Both the position numbers and the translations under genes were made by a program. The notes under the pieces are model-generated. The model was not told where the DNA came from and searched no databases. It worked only from the letters and a program-made list of their open reading frames with translations. Shown here piece after piece: positions 46,084-54,536 of a DNA stretch of 64,000 bases. The first letter of the stretch is position 1. Every line of letters begins with the position of its first letter. The stretch is from DATLLN01 sp963809205 (lineage in GTDB: Bacteria; Actinomycetota; Thermoleophilia; Gaiellales; JAICJC01), in assembly GCA_963809205.1 (NCBI GenBank), contig CAWEIS010000005.1, positions 1 to 64,000 of the forward strand. The letters run 5' to 3'.

Positions 46084-46529
46084 ACCTGTCCGCCCACGGC
46101 ATCAGGGTCGGCCTGCCGCCCGGCTGGGAGGGGCGGATCTACAAGCGGCCCGACCCGGCCGCTCAGCCCATCGTTCACGCAGCCAATGTCGCGCTGGCGC
46201 CGGATGATGGCGACTTCGCCACCCGCACCGCGGAGCTGATGCCCGCCGACGGCGTGCTGGTCGTGATGGTCGAGTACGAGCCGGCGCTGGCGACAGCGGC
46301 CCAGTTCGCCGCGGCCGGCGTACCGGAGATCGATCCGGCCGCCGCCTCGCCGTCGCACCTGCTCCGCCGCATCCCCGGCCAGGCCGGCTACCAGCGGTTC
46401 TTCAACGACAGCGGCCGGGCGTTCGGCCTGTACGTGGTGATCGGCGCTGCGACCCGGGCGCGGTCGGCGATGCCGAAGGTGGACGGCGTCCTGGCGACGA
46501 TCGAGATCGACCCGCTGCCGGCCGGCTAA
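46080..46529 (+). CDS. small soluble protein ending the Mau-like operon
   Basis: 149 residues, no signal peptide. It begins 'VNLSAHGIRVGLPPGWEGRIY', a pattern I recall beside similar Mau-like clusters, and has 'FFNDSGRAFGLYVVIG' near the end. Beta-rich with no cysteine or metal motif. Its stop overlaps the stop of the convergent RTX gene. Role unknown; as the last member of a fully coupled operon it is probably functionally linked to the Cys-rich protein. Confidence 0.7.
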   Translation: MNLSAHGIRVGLPPGWEGRIYKRPDPAAQPIVHAANVALAPDDGDFATRTAELMPADGVLVVMVEYEPALATAAQFAAAGVPEIDPAAASPSHLLRRIPGQAGYQRFFNDSGRAFGLYVVIGAATRARSAMPKVDGVLATIEIDPLPAG

Positions 46530-48070
46530 CGCTCGCAGGCGGTGCGCGGCTCGCCCGCGTCGGCCTCGCACCAATCGTCGCCCGCTCCGCCGTCGTCGCT
46601 GTCGCCGCCCGCACCGTCGTGGACGCTGAGCGAATCGTTGCCGGCGCCGCCCTGGAGCGTGTCGGCCCCGCCGTCGCCGCCGAACAGCCGGTCGTTGCCG
46701 TCACCGCCCGAGAGGGTGTCCGAACCGGCGCTGCCCAGCAGGATGTCGTTGCCCGGGCCGCCGATCAGATCGTCGCCGCCGTCGCTGTTGCAGCGGCCGG
46801 CGCAGTCGCGCGCAAACCGGCCGAGCTCGTCCTGGAACGCGTTCGACGTCAGCGATGCCTTGCCGCCGCCGTCCGTCGATGCCATCGACGCCAGCTCCAG
46901 GCTCTGTTGCTGCCAGGCGAAGATCACCGAGCGGCCGTCGGGCGAGAACGACGGCTGGTACGCCGGCCCGCCGGCCAGCAGCCGGGCGGCCCCGGTGGAG
47001 AGCCGTCGCACGTACACCCCGGGCAGTCCGTGGTTGTGGACGAAGGCGAGCTGGCGCCCGTCGGGCGACCATGCCGGCTGGACGTCCGAGACCGTGTTCG
47101 ACGTCACGCGCGAGACCTTGCCGCCGCGGGCCGTGATGTAGATCTCCCAGTCCCCGTCGCGCTTCGAATCGAAGGCGATCCGCCGCGCGTCGGGCGACCA
47201 CGCCGGCAGCCCGTCGACCGCCGGGTCGCTGGTCACTCGCCGCGGGTTCGCCGGCGGGTCGGCGTTGATGATCCAGATGTCGTAGTTGCCGCCGGCTCGG
47301 CTGCTCTCGAAGGCGATCCGGGTGCCGTCCGGCGACCACGACGTGAACCCGTCGAACCGCGGGTCGGTCGTCAGCCGGCGGACGCCGCTGCCGTCGGCGT
47401 TGATCACGTACAGGTCGTAGTTGCCCGAGCGCCGACTGGTGAACGCGATCCGCCGGCCGTTGGGCGACCATGCCGGCGCGAAGTCGTTGGTCGGGTTGTT
47501 GGTCAGCGCGCGGGGCGTGCAGGTGCGGCACGGCGGCTTGGTGAACACGTTGAAGTTCTTGGGGCCGTCGCGGGTGCTGTCGTAGACCATGTCGCCGGTG
47601 CGCGGCGGCGCGCCGCTCATCATGGTGTCGTCCCCGCCGCCGCCGTCCAGCGTGTTCGCCCCGGCGTCGCCGGTGATCGAGTCGGCCTGCGGCGAGCCGA
47701 TCACGCCCTCGACGTCGGACAGCGTGTCGCCGCCCTCGCCGCTTGCGGTGCCCGCGGTCAGGTCGACGGTCACCGGCGCGGTGGAATCCTCGAAGCTCGC
47801 CGTGTCGCGGCCGGCGCCGCCGCGCAGCGTGTCGGAGCCGGGGCCGCCCAGCAGGACGTCGTCCCCGCCGCCGCCGTCGAGCGTGTCATTGCCGCCGAGG
47901 CCGCACACCACGTCGTTGCTCGCCGTGCCGTTGAGCACGTCGTCGCCAGCCGTGCCGGTGATCGTGCACACCGACGGAGCCGCCTGCCCGGCGCCGCTCC
48001 CCGCGCCCACCAGCGCGACCGCGATCACCACTGCCGCAGCCGCCGTGCGTGTGCGTCGCGTACGACCCAT
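46526..48070 (-). CDS. secreted RTX-repeat protein with inserted TolB-like beta-propeller
   Basis: 514 residues. Signal peptide about 1-31. Residues 35-150 hold RTX-type nonapeptides ('GGNDTLDGGGGDDVL', 'GGAGRD'), 150-420 carry about six propeller blades of the 'AWSPDGRRIAFxS' kind, and 430-500 resume RTX repeats ('GGDGNDRLFGGDGGADTL'). RTX repeats bind calcium and fold after secretion; the propeller suggests a protein- or peptidoglycan-binding surface. The C-terminus 'DDWCEADAGEPRTACER' has paired Cys. No protease or lipase motif is seen. Confidence 0.82.
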   Translation of the reverse strand: MGRTRRTRTAAAAVVIAVALVGAGSGAGQAAPSVCTITGTAGDDVLNGTASNDVVCGLGGNDTLDGGGGDDVLLGGPGSDTLRGGAGRDTASFEDSTAPVTVDLTAGTASGEGGDTLSDVEGVIGSPQADSITGDAGANTLDGGGGDDTMMSGAPPRTGDMVYDSTRDGPKNFNVFTKPPCRTCTPRALTNNPTNDFAPAWSPNGRRIAFTSRRSGNYDLYVINADGSGVRRLTTDPRFDGFTSWSPDGTRIAFESSRAGGNYDIWIINADPPANPRRVTSDPAVDGLPAWSPDARRIAFDSKRDGDWEIYITARGGKVSRVTSNTVSDVQPAWSPDGRQLAFVHNHGLPGVYVRRLSTGAARLLAGGPAYQPSFSPDGRSVIFAWQQQSLELASMASTDGGGKASLTSNAFQDELGRFARDCAGRCNSDGGDDLIGGPGNDILLGSAGSDTLSGGDGNDRLFGGDGGADTLQGGAGNDSLSVHDGAGGDSDDGGAGDDWCEADAGEPRTACER

Positions 48071-48113
48071 CAGGAGCCTCTACGGCGCCGCCCGCCCGAC
48101 TCCTGCGCGGGAT

Positions 48114-48716
48114 CTAGCCGGCCAGCCTGCCCTGGGCTCGCGCCCGGTCGAGCAGGCCCGGAGGCAGCGGGACTCCCGGCGGGCGGCCCTCGAGCAGGTG
48201 GTGCACCAGCACGTACAGCACCGGCGCCCACGCGGACTCGATCTGCAGCAGCGGCATCCCGGACGGCTGGACCTGTACGGCCGGCACGCCGCCGGCGCCG
48301 GCCGTCGCCTGCAGCGGGCCGGTCTCGGCGTACCAGAACGACTCGATCTGCCCCTTCAGCGTGAGCGCCAGCCGCTGGCTGGTCATCACCAGGTCGGCGC
48401 CGCCCAGCCGATGCCAGCTCGGCGTCGCCTTGCGCTCGGCCTCCGCCTTCTTCGACGCGTTGTACGCGAGGCTGGCCGCGCCGGTGACGGCCAGGCCGAC
48501 GGGGCCGCCGAACAGCAGGAACGACCGCCGGTACTGGGCGTCCTCGCCGAAGTAGCCGAGCACGTTGACGGGCGAGAGGTGCGCGTGCGCGACCTCACCC
48601 GGCCCGAGGGCGATCGGGGGCTGCTCGACCGGGAGCGAGGCGCCGGCCGCCAGCGATCCTGCCCAGCCGTACGCCTGCAGGTACCCCTCGTCGTATGCGC
48701 TCCAGCCGGTGCTCAC
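48114..48716 (-). CDS. hypothetical protein coupled to the kinase-aminotransferase fusion
   Basis: 200 residues, no recognised domain. The middle ('FLLFGGPVGLAVTGAASLAYNAS') may be one or two short membrane helices; the rest is soluble with 'RLGGADLVMTSQRLALTL', which resembles PH-like 'LTNQRLVL' patterns. A GTG start overlaps the stop of the large fusion gene (GTGA). Unknown function. Confidence 0.6.
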   Translation of the reverse strand: MSTGWSAYDEGYLQAYGWAGSLAAGASLPVEQPPIALGPGEVAHAHLSPVNVLGYFGEDAQYRRSFLLFGGPVGLAVTGAASLAYNASKKAEAERKATPSWHRLGGADLVMTSQRLALTLKGQIESFWYAETGPLQATAGAGGVPAVQVQPSGMPLLQIESAWAPVLYVLVHHLLEGRPPGVPLPPGLLDRARAQGRLAG

Positions 48717-51025
48717 GACTCCGCGAGGACGGTCGCCAGCGTGTCCGCCATGAGCACCGCGTGCTCGTCGGCGAAGACGAGCGGCGGCCGGATCTTGAGA
48801 ACGTTCGAGTGCGGACCCGTGCGGCCGACGAGGACGCCCCGCCCCCGCAGGCCGTCGACGATCCGGCCGGCCGCCGCCTCGTCAGGCGCGCCCTCGGCGT
48901 CGACGACGTCGACGCCGATCAGCAGCCCGCGGCCGCGAACATCGCCCAGCACGGGGTGCCGGGCCGCGACGTCGCGCAGCCGCTCACGCAGGGCCTCGCC
49001 GACGACAGCGGCGTTCTGCATCAGCCGTTCGTCGCGGATCACGTCGAGCACGGCGATCGCGGCCCTGGCGGCAACGGGGTTGCCGCCGAAGGTGGAGAAG
49101 AAGTCCGTCGTCTCGGCGAAGCGGTCCATCAGGTCGGCTCGGGTGATCAGCGCGGCGACCGGATAGCCGTTGCCCATCGGCTTGCCCAGCGTGACGAAGT
49201 CGGGGGTGATCCCGAAGCCCTGGAACGACCACATGTGGTCGCCCGTGCGACCGTGTCCGGCCTGCACCTCGTCGGCCACGAACAGGCCGCCCGCCTCGCG
49301 CCAGCCGTCGACCATGGCGGCGACGTCGGCGGGAGCGGGCGTGCGCACGCCGTCGCTGGTGAACCCGCCGTCGAGGAACGCCGCGGCGGGCGTGACGCCG
49401 CGATCGCGCAGGCGGCCGACGGCGGCAGCCGTCTCGGCGCCCAGCCGGGTCGTGTCGTCGACGGCGACCGTCTCGACGCCGTGCGGCCGGTAGCCGGCGG
49501 GCCACTCCTCGGGCGAGACCGCGGCGATCACCGTGGTCACACCGTGATAGGCGAAGTCCGTGACCAGGGCGCCCGACCCGCCGGTGCAGGCCCTGGAGAT
49601 CCGCCACGCCAGGTCGTTCGCCTCGCTACCCGAGTTGACCACGACCACCGTGTCCAGGCCGCTGCCGTCGGGCATGGCGGCGATCAGCCGCTCGGCGAGG
49701 TCCATCAGCGGCTCGTACAGATAGCGGGCGTGCGTGTTCAGCGTCCGGGTCTGGCGGACGACGGCCTCGGTCACCCGCGGGTGGCAATGGCCGACGACGG
49801 GGACGTTGTTGTAGACGTCGAGCAGCCTGCGGCCGTCGGCATCGAACAGCCACGGGCCCTCGCCGCGCTGCACGTGCACCGGCTCGGAATAGGTGAGTGC
49901 CGTGATCGCCGAGCCCAGCGCCTGCCGGCGGCGCTTCGCGAGCTCCGCGCTGGCGACGCGAGGCCTCGCGGCGCCCAGCTCCTGCGCCACCGTCTCGATG
50001 CCGACGCGGTCGAATAGGTTCAGCAGCATCCAGGAGCCGGGATCCCACGCCTGGATGTACTCGGCGTTCTCCGGGTAGCTGATCACCCGCCAGGCGCTGA
50101 TCGAGACGATCGTACAGAGCCGCGCCGCCAGCAGGTCGGGGAGCAGCTCGAGCTCGAGCTGCTCCAGCCCGACGCGCGACTGGAAGCCGTCGATCAGGAT
50201 CCGGGCCGAGCGAAAGATGTCGTCCTCGTGGCGGGTGCGCAGCACGGAGGACAGCGACGATGCGAGATCGGTCGCCAGGGCGCTGTGAACGATGTCGCCG
50301 AAGTCGATGATGCCGACCACGCGGTCGCGGTCGTCGAGAAGCGCGTTGTCCAGCGCGAAGTCGCCGTGGATCACCTGGCTTCGCAGCCGCGGCCAGGCGG
50401 GGGTGACGCGCTGCTCGTAGCGATCGAGCAGCCCGTCGACGATGGCGCGATGCCGCGGATCGGGGATCGACGGCACCAGCGGCCGCAGCCCGAGCGCGTT
50501 CTTGGTGTCCCACAGGAAGCTGCGGCCGGCCCGCGGGTGGAAGAAGCCACGCAGGGCGATGCCGAGGCGGGCCAGCGTCTCGCCGTAAGCACGCAGTGCG
50601 CGATCGTCGAGGTCGCTGCCGGGCGCGGCTGCACGGCCGGGCATCCGCTCGAACAGCCGCACGAAGTGGCGGCCCTCGGGGCCCTCGGTGGTCGGCCGGT
50701 AGGAGGCCGGGTCCGACTCGTCGTGAAGGCCCAGCGCGAGCTGCGGCCGGGCGACCGGCAGATCGGGGTCGGCACGGCCGATGTGCAGGATTGCCGCGGT
50801 CTCCAGGTCGAGCACCGCGGGGTCCTCGCCCAGGTTCGAGATCTTGACCACGCCTCCCGCGCTGCCGTCGTCGATCATGAACGCCTGGTCGCGCTCGCTG
50901 CCCAGATCGCGTGCCTCGCCGTCGATGCCGTACAGCTCGAGGGCGATCGCGGACACCTCGGCGGGGGTGAACCGGGGAGGCGTCGCCTCGAGGACGCTGG
51001 TGGCGCTGGCTGCCGGCTCGGTCAT
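48713..51025 (-). CDS. fusion of an APH-type kinase domain and class III aminotransferase
   Basis: 770-residue cytoplasmic protein. The N-terminal half is an aminoglycoside-phosphotransferase-like kinase with HGDFALDN at 220-227 and IIDFGD about 12 residues later. From about 365 it is a class III PLP-dependent aminotransferase with 'NSGSEANDLAWRISRA', 'FVADEVQAGHGRTGDHMWSF' and the Schiff-base Lys615 in 'TLGKPMGNG'. It resembles two-domain proteins related to ethanolamine-phosphate phospholyase. It may phosphorylate an amino alcohol or amino acid and then transform it. The substrate is unproven. Confidence 0.88.
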   Translation of the reverse strand: MTEPAASATSVLEATPPRFTPAEVSAIALELYGIDGEARDLGSERDQAFMIDDGSAGGVVKISNLGEDPAVLDLETAAILHIGRADPDLPVARPQLALGLHDESDPASYRPTTEGPEGRHFVRLFERMPGRAAAPGSDLDDRALRAYGETLARLGIALRGFFHPRAGRSFLWDTKNALGLRPLVPSIPDPRHRAIVDGLLDRYEQRVTPAWPRLRSQVIHGDFALDNALLDDRDRVVGIIDFGDIVHSALATDLASSLSSVLRTRHEDDIFRSARILIDGFQSRVGLEQLELELLPDLLAARLCTIVSISAWRVISYPENAEYIQAWDPGSWMLLNLFDRVGIETVAQELGAARPRVASAELAKRRRQALGSAITALTYSEPVHVQRGEGPWLFDADGRRLLDVYNNVPVVGHCHPRVTEAVVRQTRTLNTHARYLYEPLMDLAERLIAAMPDGSGLDTVVVVNSGSEANDLAWRISRACTGGSGALVTDFAYHGVTTVIAAVSPEEWPAGYRPHGVETVAVDDTTRLGAETAAAVGRLRDRGVTPAAAFLDGGFTSDGVRTPAPADVAAMVDGWREAGGLFVADEVQAGHGRTGDHMWSFQGFGITPDFVTLGKPMGNGYPVAALITRADLMDRFAETTDFFSTFGGNPVAARAAIAVLDVIRDERLMQNAAVVGEALRERLRDVAARHPVLGDVRGRGLLIGVDVVDAEGAPDEAAAGRIVDGLRGRGVLVGRTGPHSNVLKIRPPLVFADEHAVLMADTLATVLAES

Positions 51026-51413
51026 GCTGTCGACAGACTACCGGCCACCGCCGGCGAGCAGCGAACGAGCCATTCGCGAGGCCCACAGGACGCTCTCGAT
51101 GGCCCCGAGCGACCGCAGCCACGATGCCTGCGGTTCGTCCAGAGCGGCCTGGTCGATGCGGTCGGCGATGGACAGCCCGTCGCCTCCGCGAGAGACGCCC
51201 AGACGACGGCGGCCTCGTCCTCCCCCTCCGCCGAGCGCGCGAGCGGCGCCGACGGCGACTCCGCGAGCTCCAGGCGGCTCGCGTGACAGCTCGCGCGCTG
51301 CGGTTGCGTCGGCGAACCCGCTCCGACGACGATCGAGTCGATCCCGGCGCCAGTATCCCCGAGCGCGTCCCGTAACGTTGCCGGAACGGCCGCGGTGAGA
51401 GACTCATCCGAAG
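51026..51413. other. 388-base region without a confident gene
   Basis: Between the fusion gene and the divergent membrane protein. On the minus strand, two frames look partly coding (51392 to about 51190, reading 'SLTAAVPATLRDALGDTG'; and about 51196 down to 51041, reading 'SIADRIDQAALDEP' and ending in a TAG), as if a small protein were interrupted, but no start codon and no known domain are seen. The offset needs a missing base, unlike the other breaks in this window. Confidence 0.3.
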
Positions 51414-52616
51414 ATGGGACTTCGCCGTCATCGGATGGCCTGGTCGATCGTCGGCCTGATCGTCGTCGTGAATGCCGCCGCGATCTGGCTGGGTCTGCTC
51501 GACCGCGACGTCCAGTCGCTGGTCGCGACCTTCATGTTCGCGGTGGTGACGATCGGATTCGCGGTCGTCGGTGCGCTGATCGTGGCCCGCGAGCGGTCGA
51601 ACAGCTTCGGCTGGCTGTTCATCGCGATGGCGGTGTTCCTGTCGGTGCCACACAACCTTGCGCAGAACTATGCCGTGTACGCCCTGGCCGTATCGCCGGG
51701 AGACTGGCCCGGCGCCCAGGCCGCCCTGTGGATCTCGTCGACGGCGTTCGACACGGTGTTCGTGATGCTGATGACGCTGCTCGTGCTGCTGTTCCCCGAT
51801 GGACGGCCGCTCACGCCGCGGTGGCGGATCGTGGTCGCCGCGACTCTGGCATCCGGGCTGGCGGGCGTGGCCGGCGGCCTGACGGACTTCACGTTCTCGC
51901 CGCCGCTCGACGGCCACACCAACCCGCTGCTGGTCAGCGCCGAGCCGTGGGCGACCGCGATCAAGGTCGTGCAGGGTGTGGCGTTCGCGGTGGCGATCGT
52001 GGCGTTCGTGCTCTCGGTCGTGTCCATCGTGCTCCGCTACCGGCGCTCCTCCGGCGTCCGCCGCCAGCAGATGCAATGGGTGGCCGCCGGCGTGCTGTTC
52101 GAGGCGGTGCTGGTTGTCGTCTCGGTGGTGCTCGGCGCGCTCGGCCTCGACGAGTCGGGATCGCTCCCGTTCGTCGGCGCCATCGTCCTGTTCCCGTCGC
52201 TGATGGCCATCGCCATCCTTCGCCACCGGCTCTACGACATCGACCTGGTGATCCGCCGGACGCTGGTCTACACCTGCCTGGTCGCCGTGCTGGCGTTGGT
52301 CTACCTCGGCGGGATCGCCATCCTGGGCGCCGTGTTCCGCTCGGCCACGGGCCAGTCGGGCGCGCTCGCGGTCACCCTGTCCACGCTGGCGGTGGCGCTG
52401 GCCTTCCAGCCGGCCCGGCGGCGGATCCAGCACGCCATCGACCGCCGGTTCTCGCGGCGCACCGCCGATGCCCAACAGGCCGCCCGCGCGTTCAGCGGCA
52501 GGCTGCGTGAGGAGATCGACCTGGACGCGCTGTGCCAGGAACTGATCGGCGTTGTCGACACGGCTGTGCAGCCGCGCCACGCGACGCTCTGGCTGCAGCG
52601 CTCAGCCGACGACTGA
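51414..52616 (+). CDS. seven-helix membrane sensor-like protein (histidine-kinase N-terminus without kinase)
   Basis: 400 residues. Eight to nine hydrophobic segments to about residue 340, ending in the pattern 'ILRHRLYDIDLVIRRTLVY' and 'FQPARRRIQHAIDRRF' that precedes the GAF or kinase part in actinobacterial membrane histidine kinases. Here only about 50 more residues follow ('EIDLDALCQELIGVVDTAVQP') and there is no H-box or ATPase domain. It is probably a stand-alone sensor or a natural truncation; no frame break is seen. The stop overlaps the convergent methyltransferase. Confidence 0.75.
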   Translation: MGLRRHRMAWSIVGLIVVVNAAAIWLGLLDRDVQSLVATFMFAVVTIGFAVVGALIVARERSNSFGWLFIAMAVFLSVPHNLAQNYAVYALAVSPGDWPGAQAALWISSTAFDTVFVMLMTLLVLLFPDGRPLTPRWRIVVAATLASGLAGVAGGLTDFTFSPPLDGHTNPLLVSAEPWATAIKVVQGVAFAVAIVAFVLSVVSIVLRYRRSSGVRRQQMQWVAAGVLFEAVLVVVSVVLGALGLDESGSLPFVGAIVLFPSLMAIAILRHRLYDIDLVIRRTLVYTCLVAVLALVYLGGIAILGAVFRSATGQSGALAVTLSTLAVALAFQPARRRIQHAIDRRFSRRTADAQQAARAFSGRLREEIDLDALCQELIGVVDTAVQPRHATLWLQRSADD

Positions 52617-53420
52617 GCCCCACGCGCCGACCACCGTCGGCGGTAGGAACGTCGCGTCGGCCGCCATCATGCCGTCGGCGATCCGCTGCTCCAGCGTGTC
52701 GAGCCTGAGCTGCTCCTCGGTCGCGATGCCCGCCGCGAAGATCACCGGGCTGAGGGTGCCGGCGATTCCTGCGAGCAGCCGCGGACCGGTCGGATCGTCG
52801 GGCGCCAGGTAGCCCTGCACGCCGAACGACGCCACCTCGGCGACGCCGGCGGCTTCGAGCAGGAGCGCCAGCCGCGTCCCGACCGTGGGGTGCGTGCCCG
52901 CGTGGTGGAACGCCGCCATCACCCACTCCTTCGTCTGCATCGCGGCGTCGGTCGGCGGCTCGGTGCGAGCGGCGCCCACGTCGAAGTCGATCATCGCCAC
53001 CTTGCCGCCGGGCCGGACGGCGCTTGCGTGGTGGCGGAGAACCGCGACCGGGTCGGGCATGTGGAACAGCACCAGCCGCCCGACGACGGCGTCGAACGGC
53101 CGGTCGTCGCGCCAGGCGGTGACGTCGCCGCGCACGAAGCGGACGTTGTCCAATCCGGCATCGGCCGCGCGAGAGGCCGCCACCTCCAGCGCCTCGGCCG
53201 ACTGGTCGAGGCCGATCACCTCACCCTCCGGCCCCACCATCTCGGCGAGGATCGCGCTGACGTGGCCCAGGCCCGTGCCCAGATCGAGCACGCGCATGCC
53301 CTCGCCGAGGCCGGTCGCCCGCAGCAGCAGCCGCGTGGCACGGTCGATCGAGGCGGCCTGCAGGTCGAGCCGCCGCAGCTCGGCCTCCGCGCTCCCGAGC
53401 ACGTAGCGGTGCTCCGTCAT
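52602..53420 (-). CDS. class I SAM-dependent methyltransferase
   Basis: 272 residues. SAM motif I 'VLDLGTGLGHVSAILAEMVG', acidic loop 'VIGLDQSAEALEVA', motif II/III 'FDAVVGRLVLFHMPDP' and 'VRPGGKVAMIDFD'. Belongs to the small-molecule methyltransferase (UbiE-like) group. It is cotranscribed at most with the aminopeptidase that starts 984 bases upstream. Substrate unknown. Confidence 0.88.
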   Translation of the reverse strand: MTEHRYVLGSAEAELRRLDLQAASIDRATRLLLRATGLGEGMRVLDLGTGLGHVSAILAEMVGPEGEVIGLDQSAEALEVAASRAADAGLDNVRFVRGDVTAWRDDRPFDAVVGRLVLFHMPDPVAVLRHHASAVRPGGKVAMIDFDVGAARTEPPTDAAMQTKEWVMAAFHHAGTHPTVGTRLALLLEAAGVAEVASFGVQGYLAPDDPTGPRLLAGIAGTLSPVIFAAGIATEEQLRLDTLEQRIADGMMAADATFLPPTVVGAWGSVVG

Positions 53421-53438
53421 GTGCGCACCGTATCGAAG

Positions 53439-54404
53439 TCAGCGTCGCTCGTGGGCGAAGCGGTCGGTCGCCTGCACGATCGCCCGGGCGATCGGCTCGC
53501 TGACCGAGTGCCCGGCGTCGCCGACCACCACCAGCTCCGATTCCGGCCAGCGGCGGGCGAGCTCCCATGCGGTGCCGAGCGGCGCTTGCAGGTCGAAGCG
53601 GCCGTTGACCAGCACGCCGGGCACGCCGGCCGGTGGGTCGATCCCCGTGGCCAGGACGTCCGCGTCGAGGAACGCGTCGTGGGCGATGTAGTGGGTGACC
53701 GTCCGTGCGAACCCCAGCCGGAACGTTTTGTCCTCGAAGCGTGGAGACAGGCCGTCGCGCGGCGGCCACGCCGGCGTCACCGACTCCCACACGCACCACT
53801 CGTAGGCGGCGTGCTCGCGCACACCGGGGTCGCCGCTCTCCAGCATCCGCCGGTACGACTCGACCACGTCGTCGCTGCGGAATGCCTCGGGCACGGCCTC
53901 GCGCCGGCGGGCCCACTGGGCGGGGAACATCGGGGCGAGTCCGTCGCGGAACAGCCAGTCGTCCTCCGAGCGGCGGCCGGTGGTCACGCCGAACAGCACC
54001 AACTCCGAGACGCGGTCGGGGTGCGTCGCCGCGTACGCCAGCGCCAGCGTGCTGCCCCACGATCCGCCGAGCACCAGCCACCGCTCGACCCCCAGGTGCT
54101 GCCGCAACAGCTCCATGTCGGCCACCAAGTGGGGCGTCGTGTTGGCCTCCATCGAGGTCGCCGGGTCGCTGGCCTGCGGGCGGCTGCGGCCGGCGCCTCG
54201 CTGATCGAACAGCACCGTGCGGTAGGCGGCTGGGTCGAACAGCCGCCGATGCCAGGGCGTGCAGCCCGATCCCGGTCCGCCGTGCACGACCGCGGCCGGT
54301 TTCCCGTCGTCCGCGCCGCACGTCTCCCAGTAGATCGCGTTGCCCTCGCCGACGTCGAGCATGCCGTGCGCCGAAGGCTCGATCTCGGGGTAGAGGCCGG
54401 GCAT
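53439..54404 (-). CDS. pip: proline iminopeptidase (alpha/beta hydrolase, S33)
   Basis: 321-residue cytoplasmic peptidase removing N-terminal proline. 'HGGPGSGCTPWHRRLFDP' and 'LFDQRGAGRSRP' form the family motif, 'VLGGSWGSTLALAYA' carries the nucleophile Ser (GGSWG), and the acid Asp and the His ('GDAGHSVSE') are near the C-terminus. The start is ATG 54404, before 'GLYPEIEPSAHGML', the usual family beginning. The stop lies 18 bases before the methyltransferase start, so the two are likely cotranscribed. Confidence 0.9.
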   Translation of the reverse strand: MPGLYPEIEPSAHGMLDVGEGNAIYWETCGADDGKPAAVVHGGPGSGCTPWHRRLFDPAAYRTVLFDQRGAGRSRPQASDPATSMEANTTPHLVADMELLRQHLGVERWLVLGGSWGSTLALAYAATHPDRVSELVLFGVTTGRRSEDDWLFRDGLAPMFPAQWARRREAVPEAFRSDDVVESYRRMLESGDPGVREHAAYEWCVWESVTPAWPPRDGLSPRFEDKTFRLGFARTVTHYIAHDAFLDADVLATGIDPPAGVPGVLVNGRFDLQAPLGTAWELARRWPESELVVVGDAGHSVSEPIARAIVQATDRFAHERR

Positions 54405-54498
54405 CAGCGGGACGCTAGTGCATCGACAGCGCGGTGGCGTCGGGGTCGAGCCGCCGCCGCCGCCGCGGCCGGTAGAGGTCACGCAGGGTGACGTACAG

Positions 54499-54512
54499 CG
54501 TACGATCGTACG
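54499..54512. promoter_or_regulatory. 14-bp palindrome CGTACGATCGTACG, candidate TetR-type operator
   Basis: Perfect palindrome in the 132-base divergent gap between pip and the acyl-CoA operon, 24 bases before the thiolase start. The half-site overlaps a second CGTACGATC, giving a tandem look. Acyl-CoA operons of actinobacteria are often controlled by TetR proteins at such sites; no regulator gene is adjacent, so the link is inference. Confidence 0.5.
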
Positions 54513-54536
54513 ATCACTGCAAGCGAGGTGCGGCGG

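Noticed and set aside
51124..51375. 83-codon plus-strand frame
   Set aside because: Arg-rich, no ribosome site, in a gap with weak coding look on the other strand.
49626..52580. A 984-codon open frame on the minus strand
   Set aside because: It overlaps two convincing genes and reads as Arg/Ala/Gly-rich low-complexity sequence, a by-product of high GC.
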